From Candidatus Firestoneibacteriota bacterium (GTDB lineage: Bacteria > Oederibacteriota > D2-FULL-39-29), in NCBI GenBank assembly GCA_903891415.1, contig CAITEH010000018.1, positions 1 through 58,448 on the forward strand: a DNA stretch of 58,448 nucleotides, given 5' to 3'. Made by a program: the position numbers and the translations under genes. The notes under the pieces were generated by a model, which worked only from the letters and a program-made list of their open reading frames with translations, did no database searches and was not told the origin of the DNA. Below, in pieces: positions 24,934 to 33,386 of the stretch. Position 1 is the stretch's first letter. Each line of letters opens with the position of its first letter.

Positions 24934-26399
24934 TGTTCCGGACTTTACCGTTAAATATTTCGCAGGGGTTGGCGGCCTTAACGCCCGAGCTTCTGGTCCT
25001 GGGCCTGGCCTTTCTTATTATCGCGGCGGACCTGCTTATGCCCCCGCGCCGGAAAAAGCGCCTTCTGGACCTGGCGGCCTTTGGTTTGCTGGTCTGTTTT
25101 ATTTTTACTCTGCCCGGGATCTTCCAGCCGGCCGGCTACATCTTTAATAACATGCTGGTTGTCGACCCTTTCTCCGGGTTTTTTAAACTGATAATCCTGG
25201 CCTCCGCCGTTTTTATGCTGCTTATGAGCCGGGATTACAAGCCGCTGGAAAACAATAAGACCGGCGAGTATACGGCCCTTGTCGTGCTCGTTACTCTCGG
25301 CATGATGCTGATGGCGGGGGCTTCCGACCTGCTGATGCTTTTCTTAAGTATAGAATTCGTAAGCCTAATCTTCTTTGTGCTGGTCGGGTTTCTCCGCCAT
25401 GACGTAAAAAGCAGCGAGGGCGCCGTAAAATATTTTCTTTTGGGCGCGTTCTCTTCCGCGGTTTTTGTTTACGGAGCGTCCTTCCTGGTGGGGGCGGCCG
25501 GGGCCTCGAACTTTGCCTCTATTCAGCGGCATCTAAATGAGTACGGGGTTTCGCCTCTTTTTATAGTGGGCCTGCTTATAATGCTGGTGGGTTTCGGTTT
25601 TAAGATAGCGCTGGTGCCGTTCCACATGTGGGCGCCGGACGCTTATGAGGGCGCGCCGACTCCGGTGACCGCGTTTTTATCCGTGGCTTCAAAAGCAGCG
25701 GGGGTCGCGGTCCTGGTCAGGACTTTTATCTCCCTGCTGCCGGAAAATGCCAATGTGAACCTTATTCTTGCCATCCTGGCGGCGCTGACCATGACCGTGG
25801 GGAACCTGGTGGCCCTTACCCAGAACAATGTTAAAAGGCTGCTGGCTTATTCGGGCATCGCCCATGTCGGCTACATAATGACCGGTTTTATCGCCTACGG
25901 CGTTTTCGGCATTCAGTCCGTGCTTATCTATACTCTGGCTTATCTTTTTACCAATATGGGCGCTTTTGCTTTTGCCATAGCGATCTATAACAAGACCGGA
26001 AGCGATGATATAAGGGATTATGCCGGACTGTCGCTTGTGAACCCTTTGCTTTCTTTCGTTTTTTTTATTTTTCTTATTTCTCTCGCGGGGATACCTCCTA
26101 CCGCCGGGTTCCTCGGAAAACTGCTGGTTCTGGGCGCGGCGCTTGACTCCGGTTATGCCTGGCTGGCGGTGATAGGAGTGCTGAACAGTGTGGTAGCGCT
26201 CTATTTTTACGCGAGAATTGCCTACTATATGTATTTTGCTGAACCCCGGCTCAGGGAAGAACTGAAACCGTCCGGCGCTTTAAAGCTTATAATGGCGGTC
26301 TCCCTGTTTTTTGTCCTGTTTATCTGTCTTTTTCCGGAAAAAATTATTAATATTACCGGGCAGGTTGCCGGAATTTTAAGGGCTTTTAATGGTCTCTAA
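24933..26399 (+). CDS. nuoN: NADH-quinone oxidoreductase subunit N
   Basis: 488 residues with about 14 helices. Recognisable blocks are LMLFLSIEFVSLIFFVLVGF, GFKIALVPFHMWAPDAYEGA and TQNNVKRLLAYSGIAHVGY. Third antiporter-like subunit of the membrane arm. Its ATG overlaps the nuoM stop, and its last codons overlap the next gene by 11 bases, so the six genes from 20642 to 27093 are likely one transcript. Confidence 0.95.
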   Translation: MFRTLPLNISQGLAALTPELLVLGLAFLIIAADLLMPPRRKKRLLDLAAFGLLVCFIFTLPGIFQPAGYIFNNMLVVDPFSGFFKLIILASAVFMLLMSRDYKPLENNKTGEYTALVVLVTLGMMLMAGASDLLMLFLSIEFVSLIFFVLVGFLRHDVKSSEGAVKYFLLGAFSSAVFVYGASFLVGAAGASNFASIQRHLNEYGVSPLFIVGLLIMLVGFGFKIALVPFHMWAPDAYEGAPTPVTAFLSVASKAAGVAVLVRTFISLLPENANVNLILAILAALTMTVGNLVALTQNNVKRLLAYSGIAHVGYIMTGFIAYGVFGIQSVLIYTLAYLFTNMGAFAFAIAIYNKTGSDDIRDYAGLSLVNPLLSFVFFIFLISLAGIPPTAGFLGKLLVLGAALDSGYAWLAVIGVLNSVVALYFYARIAYYMYFAEPRLREELKPSGALKLIMAVSLFFVLFICLFPEKIINITGQVAGILRAFNGL

Positions 26400-27093
26400 G
26401 ATCCTCGTCTCTTTGCTTATAGCCGGCGGCGTAATGACGGCGCAAACCGGTGCGGCTACCGCCGAAACCACCGTGGTTTCCACGACGGTAGTTTCAGTAA
26501 GAGAAAACCCGGAGTTCAAGCTCCGGCTGGACCAGCAGGCAAAAGAAATTTCCCAGCTGCAGGCAGCCCGGGCGGCTCTGGAGAAAGCCAACAAAGAGCT
26601 TTCGCTCAAACTGGAAGCGCTGAGTAAAACAAACGAGAAACTTCTGGCTGCCGTGAAGCTGAACGACACGGGCGCGAAAGCCCTTGAGGATAAGCTGGGA
26701 GTTCTTGAAAAGACGCTTGAGGAATTAAAAGCGCAGCTGGACCTTATGAACAACTCATTTTTGGATTCCAGTAAAAAAATTGAGACCGGGGTCCTGGGGC
26801 TGGCGGCCCTGAAAACCACCGAAGAGGCCTTTAAGGTAAAACTGGAAATAACCCAGGATGATATTAAAGTGAAGTCCGATGAAATTACGGCGCTCAAGGA
26901 CACTATTTCCATGAACAAGGGGAATATTGACGCGGTCATCCTGGATAACCTGGAGCTAAAACGGCAGCTTAAAGAAATAAATGCCGGAGTTAACAGTAAA
27001 AAAGACGAAGGTATATTGGGCTGGGAATATTGGGGCGTGGTGGCTTCCGGCATAGGTGTTTTGGCTCTGATAATTGCAGCAGCAAAGAAATAA
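26389..27093 (+). CDS. Secreted or anchored coiled-coil protein of unknown function
   Basis: 234 residues. A signal peptide (about 1-25, ending near GAATA) is followed by a valine-rich stretch (TTVVSTTVVSV), a long coiled coil from about 35 to 200 (heptads with AKEISQLQAARAALEKANKE) and a C-terminal membrane helix (WGVVASGIGVLALIIAAAKK). It overlaps nuoN by 11 bases and is probably co-translated. No domain is recognised; it could be an envelope-spanning or scaffold protein. Whether it belongs functionally to the pump is unknown. Confidence 0.75.
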   Translation: MVSKILVSLLIAGGVMTAQTGAATAETTVVSTTVVSVRENPEFKLRLDQQAKEISQLQAARAALEKANKELSLKLEALSKTNEKLLAAVKLNDTGAKALEDKLGVLEKTLEELKAQLDLMNNSFLDSSKKIETGVLGLAALKTTEEAFKVKLEITQDDIKVKSDEITALKDTISMNKGNIDAVILDNLELKRQLKEINAGVNSKKDEGILGWEYWGVVASGIGVLALIIAAAKK

Positions 27094-27118
27094 AAGTCAA
27101 AAAGTCCATCCTTTTACA

Positions 27119-27198
27119 GACTTTTATGGACCTTTATGGACTATTAAAGACATTTACGGACTATTATAGACTATTAGGGACCTTTACAGACTTTTACA
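27119..27198 (+). repeat. Degenerate 10-base tandem repeat, eight units
   Basis: Units AGACTTTTAT, GGACCTTTAT, GGACTATTAA, AGACATTTAC, GGACTATTAT, AGACTATTAG, GGACCTTTAC, AGACTTTTAC. The consensus RGACYWTTAY equals the 9-base unit at 45062 with one extra base. It fills the gap between the coiled-coil gene and yicC. Confidence 0.85.
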
Positions 27199-27223
27199 GG
27201 CGAAGGACTTTTAAGGAGTTAAT

Positions 27224-28087
27224 ATGAGAAGCATGACAGGTTTTGGAAGGGGTACGAATGATAAAGGGGGCATTAAATACGCGGTTGAAATAAGTTCTGT
27301 CAATCACAAGTATTTTGATGTTAATTACCGCATGGCCTCGCAGCTTATTCAGTTCCAGGAACGCATCAAAGAAACTCTTAAAGATGAGATAGATCGCGGC
27401 AGGGTCGATGTCGCTATCTTCGTGCTTGAGGGCTATAAAAACCAGAAAGTGGCGATAAATTACCACCTGGCCAAGGAATATGTCAGGTCGGTAGCCGGTT
27501 TAAAGAAAACCCTTAACCTGAAAGGGGATATTACCATCGCGGATGTTATACGTTTGCCGGAAATATTCCGGGTCTATGAAGACCGGCAGGTCGGCTGGGA
27601 GCAGTTGAAAGAAGCCGTGCTCAGCGCGCTGGCGGTATTTGTAAGGTCCCGGGAACGCGAGGGCGCGAGAATAAGAAAAGATTTTGTGCAGCGTATCAAT
27701 TGTTTAAAGAAACTGCTGGACGGTATAATCAAAACTACGAACAGATCCAAAGGAGACAATAAAAAACGGATAGAAGAAAAGGTGAAAAATAATTACAAGG
27801 ACGTTAAAATGGACCAGACCCGGGTTTTTACCGAGGTATCTCTGATGGTGGAGAAGAGCGATATCTCCGAGGAGATAACACGGCTGCGAAGCCACATAAA
27901 CGAGTTTTTCCACATAATAGATGCGGCCGGAACAAAAGGCAGGAAACTTGATTTTCTGGTCCAGGAGTTCCTCCGGGAAATAAATACTATCGGAAGCAAA
28001 TGCAATAATACCGAGATCTCGCATATGGTGGTCCGCTTTAAGGAAGAACTGGAAAAGATCCGGGAGCAGGTGCAAAATGTTGAATAA
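27224..28087 (+). CDS. yicC: YicC family protein (endoribonuclease)
   Basis: 287 residues, typical length. N-terminal hallmark MRSMTGFGRG and C-terminal hallmark KLDFLVQEFLREINTIGSK are present. YicC proteins have been described as RNA-cleaving enzymes involved in small-RNA turnover. AAGGAG precedes the ATG. It overlaps guanylate kinase by 11 bases, a gene pairing seen in many bacteria (yicC-gmk-rpoZ). Confidence 0.93.
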   Translation: MRSMTGFGRGTNDKGGIKYAVEISSVNHKYFDVNYRMASQLIQFQERIKETLKDEIDRGRVDVAIFVLEGYKNQKVAINYHLAKEYVRSVAGLKKTLNLKGDITIADVIRLPEIFRVYEDRQVGWEQLKEAVLSALAVFVRSREREGARIRKDFVQRINCLKKLLDGIIKTTNRSKGDNKKRIEEKVKNNYKDVKMDQTRVFTEVSLMVEKSDISEEITRLRSHINEFFHIIDAAGTKGRKLDFLVQEFLREINTIGSKCNNTEISHMVVRFKEELEKIREQVQNVE

Positions 28088-28697
28088 CGCCGATCTGGAT
28101 AGAGCCATGAAAAGGTTCTTTGAAAAAAAAGGGCTGCTTGTGATCCTGTCGTCGCCGACGGCCGGAGGCAAGACCACTATAGTTAAAGAACTGGTAAAGC
28201 GGGGCCGGGGCGCGGTCGTCCGGTCCGTCTCGGCCACCTCCCGCCTGCCGCGGAAGGGCGAAAAGAACGGGGAGGATTATTTATTTGTAAAAGAGGATTT
28301 CCGGAAACTGGCCGGGAAAAATTATTTTCTTGAATGGGAAAAAGTCCACGACAGTTTTTACGGCACGCCCCGGAAGTTCATCGAGGAACAGGCGGCAAAA
28401 CAAAAAGCCATAGTACTTACTATCGACGTCAAAGGCGGCGCGGCCATAAGGAAGAAATTCAAGAATTCCGTGCTAATATTTCTCCTGCCCCCTTCAATGG
28501 CGGTATTGAAAAAAAGACTGCAAAAACGCGGCACGGAGAATAAAAAACAGATAGAACTCCGGCTTAATACGGCCGTAAAAGAACTCAAATATATCAGTAA
28601 GTATGATTATCTGGTAATAAATGACCGCCTGCAGGATACGGTAAAAGCGGTTGAAAGCATAATCGCCGCAGAAAGGCATAAAATAATAAAAAAATAA
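28077..28697 (+). CDS. gmk: Guanylate kinase
   Basis: 206 residues. Catalyses GMP + ATP to GDP + ADP in purine nucleotide supply. The P-loop is a variant, SSPTAGGKTT, in place of the common GPSGAGKST. The GMP-binding region includes VSATSRLPRKGEKNGEDYLFV and a Tyr in DSFYGTP; the lid and C-terminus contain QIELRLNTAVKEL and YDYLVINDRL. ATG at 28077 lies within the last codons of yicC; an internal ATG at 28107 is less likely. Followed by a terminator. Confidence 0.93.
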   Translation: MLNNADLDRAMKRFFEKKGLLVILSSPTAGGKTTIVKELVKRGRGAVVRSVSATSRLPRKGEKNGEDYLFVKEDFRKLAGKNYFLEWEKVHDSFYGTPRKFIEEQAAKQKAIVLTIDVKGGAAIRKKFKNSVLIFLLPPSMAVLKKRLQKRGTENKKQIELRLNTAVKELKYISKYDYLVINDRLQDTVKAVESIIAAERHKIIKK

Positions 28698-28700
28698 TTT

Positions 28701-28792
28701 TATCTGTGTCATTCCGCCACAAAGCGCAGGCGGATTTCACTTCGTTCAACGTTCTTTTCATCTGTGTCATCGCTTTTTTTATCTGTGCCATT
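28701..28792 (+). repeat. Three short direct repeats ATCTGTGYCAT
   Basis: Copies lie at 28701-28713, 28759-28770 and 28780-28792, between gmk and rpoZ. A CCGCC/GGCGG hairpin lies between the first two. No gene is present. Meaning unknown. Confidence 0.5.
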
Positions 28793-28816
28793 AGGGCCAG
28801 TTTTTGGCCCTTGTAT
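28793..28816 (+). terminator. Terminator-like hairpin between gmk and rpoZ
   Basis: Perfect seven-base stem AGGGCCA/TGGCCCT with a GTTTT loop, followed by TGTATTT. The U tract is imperfect. Confidence 0.5.
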
Positions 28817-28844
28817 TTGACCTGTTTTTATGCTAAAATATAAA
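28817..28844 (+). promoter_or_regulatory. Promoter of rpoZ-UDG-priA-tag
   Basis: TTGACC (28817-28822), 16-base spacer, TATAAA (28839-28844), placing transcription start about 18 bases before rpoZ. Confidence 0.6.
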
Positions 28845-28868
28845 ACACTTGATAGAATGGAGGAATAA

Positions 28869-29075
28869 ATGGGTTCATTTTCACTGGAAAAACTCCTGGA
28901 TAAGGAGACGAATAAATACCGGGTGGCAATAATCGCGGCTAAAAGGGCAAGAGTTATAAACGAAAAAGAAAATGATGATAAAAAGACCTTTGCCAAAGTG
29001 GCCTATCAGGCGCTGCAGGAAACACTTGAGAAAAAAGTAAAGTATGCCGAACCAAAAATCAAATCCAGGAAATAG
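28869..29075 (+). CDS. rpoZ: RNA polymerase omega subunit
   Basis: 68 residues. Omega assists folding and assembly of the beta-prime subunit. The conserved core NKYRVAIIAAKRARVINE is intact and the length is normal for a short omega. Start ATG has a GGAGG site. It overlaps the next gene by 32 bases. Confidence 0.92.
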   Translation: MGSFSLEKLLDKETNKYRVAIIAAKRARVINEKENDDKKTFAKVAYQALQETLEKKVKYAEPKIKSRK

Positions 29076-29877
29076 CCTGGAAGAGGCATTAAAAGCGCTT
29101 GCAGAACAGGCAAAAACAGCACTTGAAGAAGGGTTCGTATATTTTAAAGAAGATCTGAAGCTAAAGGGCTCAAACTTGAAAAAGACAGATACCGGGGCGG
29201 CAATTAACCGCCCCGTAATTATTTCCAGGGCTTCCATGGTGTCCCCGGAGGCCGGTCCGATCTGTGTAACCACCTCGGATTTTTCCGCTTCCCCGAAGGC
29301 CGGCGAAAAGGCCGGGGCCCTTAATAGTTATAACCTTAAGATAAAAAGCTGCCAAAAATGCCCGCTGGGTAAAACCCGGCTGAATTTTGTTTTTGGAGAG
29401 GGCGCTCCCGGGGCAAAACTCGTTTTTATCGGTGAAGCTCCCGGTGCGGATGAAGATGAGTCCGGCCGGCCTTTTATCGGCCGGGCGGGAAAACTTCTTA
29501 CGAAAATAATAGAAGCGGTCAATTTTAAACGCGAGGACGTTTTCATCATGAATGTCCTGAAATGCCGGCCGCCTAACAACCGGGCTCCGGAGCCGGAAGA
29601 AGTCAAAGAGTGCAGCCCTTATCTTTTTAAGCAGCTGGAAATAATAAATCCCGTTATTATCTGCACGCTCGGTAATCCCGCAACACAAACGCTGCTGCAG
29701 ACCAAGGAAGGCATCTCGAAACTCCGGGGCCGGGAACTTTACTGGAACGGGATCAAAGTCATTCCTACCTTTCATCCCTCGGCGTGCCTCCGGAATCCCG
29801 CGTATAAGGTGGATGTATGGAAGGATATGAAATTTCTGAGGAAAGAATATGACCGCCTATGCGGAAGTGGCAATTAA
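29044..29877 (+). CDS. Family 4 uracil-DNA glycosylase (iron-sulfur)
   Basis: 277 residues. Removes uracil from DNA in base excision repair. The catalytic core begins near residue 95 with SCQKCPLGKTRLNFVFGEG. Motif 1 is GEAPGADEDESGRPFIGRAG, motif 2 is PTFHPSACLRNP. The four cysteines of the 4Fe-4S cluster are visible (two in SCQKC, one in LKCRPPNN, one in KECSPY). The first 90 residues are an extra low-complexity region that may contain a later true start, but no better ribosome site was found. It overlaps rpoZ and priA. Confidence 0.92.
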   Translation: MPNQKSNPGNSLEEALKALAEQAKTALEEGFVYFKEDLKLKGSNLKKTDTGAAINRPVIISRASMVSPEAGPICVTTSDFSASPKAGEKAGALNSYNLKIKSCQKCPLGKTRLNFVFGEGAPGAKLVFIGEAPGADEDESGRPFIGRAGKLLTKIIEAVNFKREDVFIMNVLKCRPPNNRAPEPEEVKECSPYLFKQLEIINPVIICTLGNPATQTLLQTKEGISKLRGRELYWNGIKVIPTFHPSACLRNPAYKVDVWKDMKFLRKEYDRLCGSGN

Positions 29878-31705
29878 CACCCCCTCCGGGAAAACCTTTA
29901 CCTATCTTCTTCCGGACGCGCTTAAAGACGGCCTCAAATTATATCAAAGAGTAAATATCCCCCTGCGCGCGCGCAAAGCCGTCGGTTTTGTTATTTCCTT
30001 CCCGGAAAAGACGGAGATAACCGGGTTAAAAGCTATCGAAAGCCTCTTTGATCCCTTTCCGGTAATAACTCCGGAGCTCTATGAATTGGCCGGGTGGGTC
30101 TCGCACGAATACTGCGCCTCGCTCGGGCTTACCCTGCACGGTATGTATCCCGATAAACTCAAATATTTCCCGGTCAGAAAAAAAACCTGGATGCCTGAAG
30201 GCGGGATAAGTCCCGTAAAAGGCAGGCATGAAACAGTCACTATCGAAGCTCCGTTTTTGGAACGGCTGGAATACTATGCCGGTGAAGCAAAAAGCGCGGT
30301 GCAGAACGGCGGTTCGGTACTCCTGCTCGTGCCCGAGACCGGGCTTATTAAAACCTTCGCGGAAAAGCTGGAGGCGAAGACAGGTCTTTCCGTCATCTGT
30401 TATAATTCCGGCTTGAGCGGGGCCAAATCCTTCGCGGCCCTCTCAAAAATGCTGGCAAAGAAAGCCAAGTTAATAGTTGCCACCAGGCAGGCGGTATTTC
30501 TGCCGGTCAACGGCCTGTCCCTTATCATGATAGAAGAGGAAAACGCGGATTCCTATAACAGCGAGGAAACTCCGAGATTTTCCACGGTGGATACCGCCGT
30601 GCAAAGGGGAAAAATTGAGGGTTTTAGAGTGCTCCTGGGTTCTTATTCCCTTTCGCTGAAGGCGGGCCGGCTTTACAAAAATATCCGAAAAAGCCCGCCC
30701 AAACTTTCCTCAGTTTCTATAATTGATTTCCATGATAAGAATAAAGTAATTTCTTATAGAATAGACAAAGAGCTCAAAGAAGCGCTTAAATCCGGAGGCA
30801 GGGCCGTGGTTATGGCGACCCGCAAGGGTTTTTCTTCCTATCTTCGCTGTAAGACCTGCGGGGCCGTTTTCAATTGTTCCGCCTGCGGGGTGGCTCTGGT
30901 GCCCCACAAAGAAGAGGCCCATTTGGCCTGCCGGTATTGCGGAAAAAAGGAAAACTTCCCTGATAAATGCGGGAGCTGCGGCGGGGTATTGCTTTCCGCG
31001 GCGGGTGTCGGGGTGGAAAAGATAGAACAGGAACTGAGAAAAACAATGAAATATGTCCCTCTGGAAAGAGTGGATTCCGAACTTCTTGACCGGGACTCAA
31101 AGAAAAAAGAGTCACTCAAGCGTTTTATTGACGGTAAGACGGAGCTGATAGTGGGGACCCGGCTTGCCCTGCCTTATGTAAGGGAAATGAAAAAGGGCGT
31201 GGTCGTACTGGCCGGATTTGATTATGTAATGAATCTTCCTGTTTTTGACGCCACGGAGAAAGCCCTGGGGCTTATCCTGGCGCTGCTTGACGCGGCTAAT
31301 CCCGGGGTAAAACTGCTGGTGCAGGTAATGAAGGAAGAGAACCGTATCGGGACTGCGCTCAAGAACGGCCTGCTTGAAGAATTCAAACTTGAAGAAATTA
31401 AAATGCGTGCCGAATTGAAATACCCGCCTTTTTGCCGGCTCGGAGAGATCACTGTTTCGGGCAGGACCGAAGAGGAAGCCGAGGCGAAGGCCGAACTCTT
31501 TAAGAGCACGCTTGAAAAAAGCGGGATAAAAGGCCTTGATATTTTGGGGCCGATAGCCGTTAATTCCCGGTCCCGTAAAATAAAGACCGCGCAAATACTG
31601 GTTAAAGGCAGTGCCGGGGTCAGCGACGCGGTCTGGTTCGCGATCAGGGAGCTTGAAACCAGGTATTCGGATGTCAGAAAAAATCTTGATATTACCATAA
31701 GGTAG
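29849..31705 (+). CDS. priA: PriA-like primosomal protein lacking helicase motifs
   Basis: 618 residues, shorter than active PriA (about 730-820). The N-terminal DNA-binding domain (VAINTPSGKTFTYLLPDALK; RVNIPLRARKAVGFVIS) and the two-zinc module (RCKTCGAVFNCSACGVAL, CRYCGKKENFPDKCGSCGG, about 331-378) are intact. The motor is not: the GSGKT Walker A loop expected before LLLVPETGLI is missing, DEEH is replaced by IEEENADSY, and the motif V/VI region (AKGHDF, GRAGR in active enzymes) reads LIVGTRLALPYVR and ALLDAANPG. It may still serve as a replication-restart scaffold, as proposed for the ATPase-less PriA of actinobacteria. Overlaps UDG by 29 bases. Confidence 0.88.
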   Translation: MTAYAEVAINTPSGKTFTYLLPDALKDGLKLYQRVNIPLRARKAVGFVISFPEKTEITGLKAIESLFDPFPVITPELYELAGWVSHEYCASLGLTLHGMYPDKLKYFPVRKKTWMPEGGISPVKGRHETVTIEAPFLERLEYYAGEAKSAVQNGGSVLLLVPETGLIKTFAEKLEAKTGLSVICYNSGLSGAKSFAALSKMLAKKAKLIVATRQAVFLPVNGLSLIMIEEENADSYNSEETPRFSTVDTAVQRGKIEGFRVLLGSYSLSLKAGRLYKNIRKSPPKLSSVSIIDFHDKNKVISYRIDKELKEALKSGGRAVVMATRKGFSSYLRCKTCGAVFNCSACGVALVPHKEEAHLACRYCGKKENFPDKCGSCGGVLLSAAGVGVEKIEQELRKTMKYVPLERVDSELLDRDSKKKESLKRFIDGKTELIVGTRLALPYVREMKKGVVVLAGFDYVMNLPVFDATEKALGLILALLDAANPGVKLLVQVMKEENRIGTALKNGLLEEFKLEEIKMRAELKYPPFCRLGEITVSGRTEEEAEAKAELFKSTLEKSGIKGLDILGPIAVNSRSRKIKTAQILVKGSAGVSDAVWFAIRELETRYSDVRKNLDITIR

Positions 31706-31713
31706 GGTCCGGA

Positions 31714-32277
31714 ATGAAAAAAATAAAAAGATGCAGCTGGGCGGAAGGCCCGGACGCGCTTATGCGGGAATACCATGATAACGAATGGGGCGTGCCGTCG
31801 CATGACGACAGGCATCTGTTTGAAATGCTGACCCTGGAAGGCGCGCAGGCCGGGCTTAGCTGGAAAACCATACTCAATAAAAGAAAGGGCTATAAAAAGG
31901 CTTTTAATAATTTCGATGCGGTTAAGATCTCCAAATATTCAAAAGCAAAAATAGCGGAACTGCTTAAAGACCCGGGGATAGTCAGGAACAGATTGAAAGT
32001 CGGTTCTGTTGTTTCCAATGCTGCCGCCTTTTTAGCCGTTCAAAAGGAATTCGGGAGTTTTGCTGAATATATCTGGCAGTTTACCGGCGGGAAAACAAAG
32101 AACAATAAGCTGCGGTCTTTGAAGGATCTTCCGGTAAATACCGCGGAATCCGATAATATGAGCAAAGACCTTAAAAAAAGAGGTTTTCGTTTTGTCGGGA
32201 CTACCATCTGTTACTCTTTTATGCAGGCAACGGGGATGGTGAATGACCATTTAATAAGTTGCTCTTTCAAAAGATAA
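31714..32277 (+). CDS. tag: DNA-3-methyladenine glycosylase I
   Basis: 187 residues, the family's usual length. Excises 3-methyladenine from alkylated DNA. N-terminal KRCSWAEGPDALMREYHDNE contains the zinc Cys and His; the second zinc pair is in NDHLISCSF at the C-terminus. The purine pocket and helix-hairpin-helix region are visible (LTLEGAQAGLSWKTILNKR). It starts nine bases after priA, completing a small repair operon. Confidence 0.94.
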   Translation: MKKIKRCSWAEGPDALMREYHDNEWGVPSHDDRHLFEMLTLEGAQAGLSWKTILNKRKGYKKAFNNFDAVKISKYSKAKIAELLKDPGIVRNRLKVGSVVSNAAAFLAVQKEFGSFAEYIWQFTGGKTKNNKLRSLKDLPVNTAESDNMSKDLKKRGFRFVGTTICYSFMQATGMVNDHLISCSFKR

Positions 32278-32282
32278 TTACG

Positions 32283-32445
32283 AATGACGAATTACGAAGG
32301 ACGAGATAAGGAAAGCGGTATAAGGATTCCGCTAAAATTTAAAAATAGCTGGAATGTAGAAGGTGCTTGTGTCCTTATTTTAATATTAGCAGAGGTTTCT
32401 ATCTGCTTACATTATATTGGCCTTCGTAATTTGTACTTTGTCATT
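32283..32445. repeat. Imperfect inverted-repeat element, about 165 bases
   Basis: AATTACGAAGG at 32290-32300 is matched by CCTTCGTAATT at 32421-32431; outside it, AATGAC (32283-32288) pairs with GTCATT (32440-32445). The interior is AT-rich with no ORF. It fills the gap between tag and the amidohydrolase and looks like a small non-autonomous element or long hairpin. Confidence 0.45.
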
Positions 32446-32467
32446 TGCACGGTTTAGAAGTAAAATA

Positions 32468-32496
32468 TTGAACAAAGGTCGACTTTAGACTAAAAT
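32468..32496 (+). promoter_or_regulatory. Promoter abutting the amidohydrolase start (leaderless?)
   Basis: TTGAAC (32468-32473), 17-base spacer, TAAAAT (32491-32496). The expected start of transcription, about seven bases downstream, is the ATG at 32503. No ribosome site is seen. Confidence 0.6.
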
Positions 32497-32502
32497 ATGA
32501 CC

Positions 32503-33309
32503 ATGAAGATAATTGATGTCCATACACATTTTTTCCCGGATAATATAGGCCCGGCAACCATTAAAATGCTTGCCGAAAAAGCCCAAATAAAGGCCTGGGG
32601 TACCGGGACGGCCGCTTCCCTGCGGGAATATATGAAGCTGGACGGAATTACCCTCTCGGTAAACGCACCTGTTGCCACCAAAAAAGAACAGGTACAGAGC
32701 ATTAACCGCAGGATGGCCGGGTTCAACAAAACTTCCGGCGATATAATAGGTTTTGGAGCGATGCACCCGCTTTACAGGGAAATTGGCAATCCTGCCGAAG
32801 AGATAGAGTTCCTTGCGGAAAACGGAATAAAAGGCATAAAACTGCACCCCGAATATCAGACTTTTTACCCTGATGATCCCTCCATGAAAGAGATCTATGA
32901 GGCCTGCGCCCGGAATAATATAATAATACTTTTTCACGCGGGAGTGGACTTTGCGTATCCTGACCTCGTGCACGCGACCCCGAAACGCCTGCTTGAAGTG
33001 ACAAAGATAACCGGTTTGAAACTGATCTTCGCCCACACGGGTTCTTACCGGATGTGGGAGGAGGTTTACGAACTGCTTGCGGGGAAGGAGGTTTATTTTG
33101 ATACCGCTTACTCCTCGGAAATAGGCGCGGGCATCATGAAAAAGATCATCAGTAAACACGGTGCCGATAAAATGCTCTTTGGCTCGGATTTTCCCTGGAT
33201 GCGCGCAAAACAGGTGATAGATATGCTAGAGGCCTTAGGCCTGGATAACGATACAAAGGAAAAGCTGTATTACAGGAATGCAGAGAAGCTGCTGGGGATA
33301 AAATTATAG
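32503..33309 (+). CDS. Amidohydrolase-family metal-dependent hydrolase
   Basis: 268 residues with a TIM-barrel amidohydrolase pattern of the ACMSD/amidohydrolase-2 group: the metal motif DVHTHFF at the N-terminus, GIKLHPEYQ, IIILFHAG, LIFAHTGSY and the terminal Asp in MLFGSDFPW. Substrate unknown. ATG at 32503 is chosen because the promoter would start the transcript there; ATG at 32497 overlaps the -10 box's edge and would not be transcribed. Confidence 0.88.
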   Translation: MKIIDVHTHFFPDNIGPATIKMLAEKAQIKAWGTGTAASLREYMKLDGITLSVNAPVATKKEQVQSINRRMAGFNKTSGDIIGFGAMHPLYREIGNPAEEIEFLAENGIKGIKLHPEYQTFYPDDPSMKEIYEACARNNIIILFHAGVDFAYPDLVHATPKRLLEVTKITGLKLIFAHTGSYRMWEEVYELLAGKEVYFDTAYSSEIGAGIMKKIISKHGADKMLFGSDFPWMRAKQVIDMLEALGLDNDTKEKLYYRNAEKLLGIKL

Positions 33310-33347
33310 TCTTTTATAGACCGTTATGGACTTTGATAGACATTTGG
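33308..33347 (+). repeat. Degenerate 10-base tandem repeat, four units
   Basis: AGTCTTTTAT, AGACCGTTAT, GGACTTTGAT, AGACATTTGG directly after the amidohydrolase stop. Same family as 27119-27198. Confidence 0.65.
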
Positions 33348-33386
33348 ACGTTGAGTATAGGAACAAAATTAGAATAAGGAATAGAT

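Noticed and set aside
26376-27053. 225-codon minus-strand ORF, Ser-rich
   Set aside because: Mirror of the coiled-coil gene; Ser-rich composition is the reverse complement of Lys/Glu/Ala codons.
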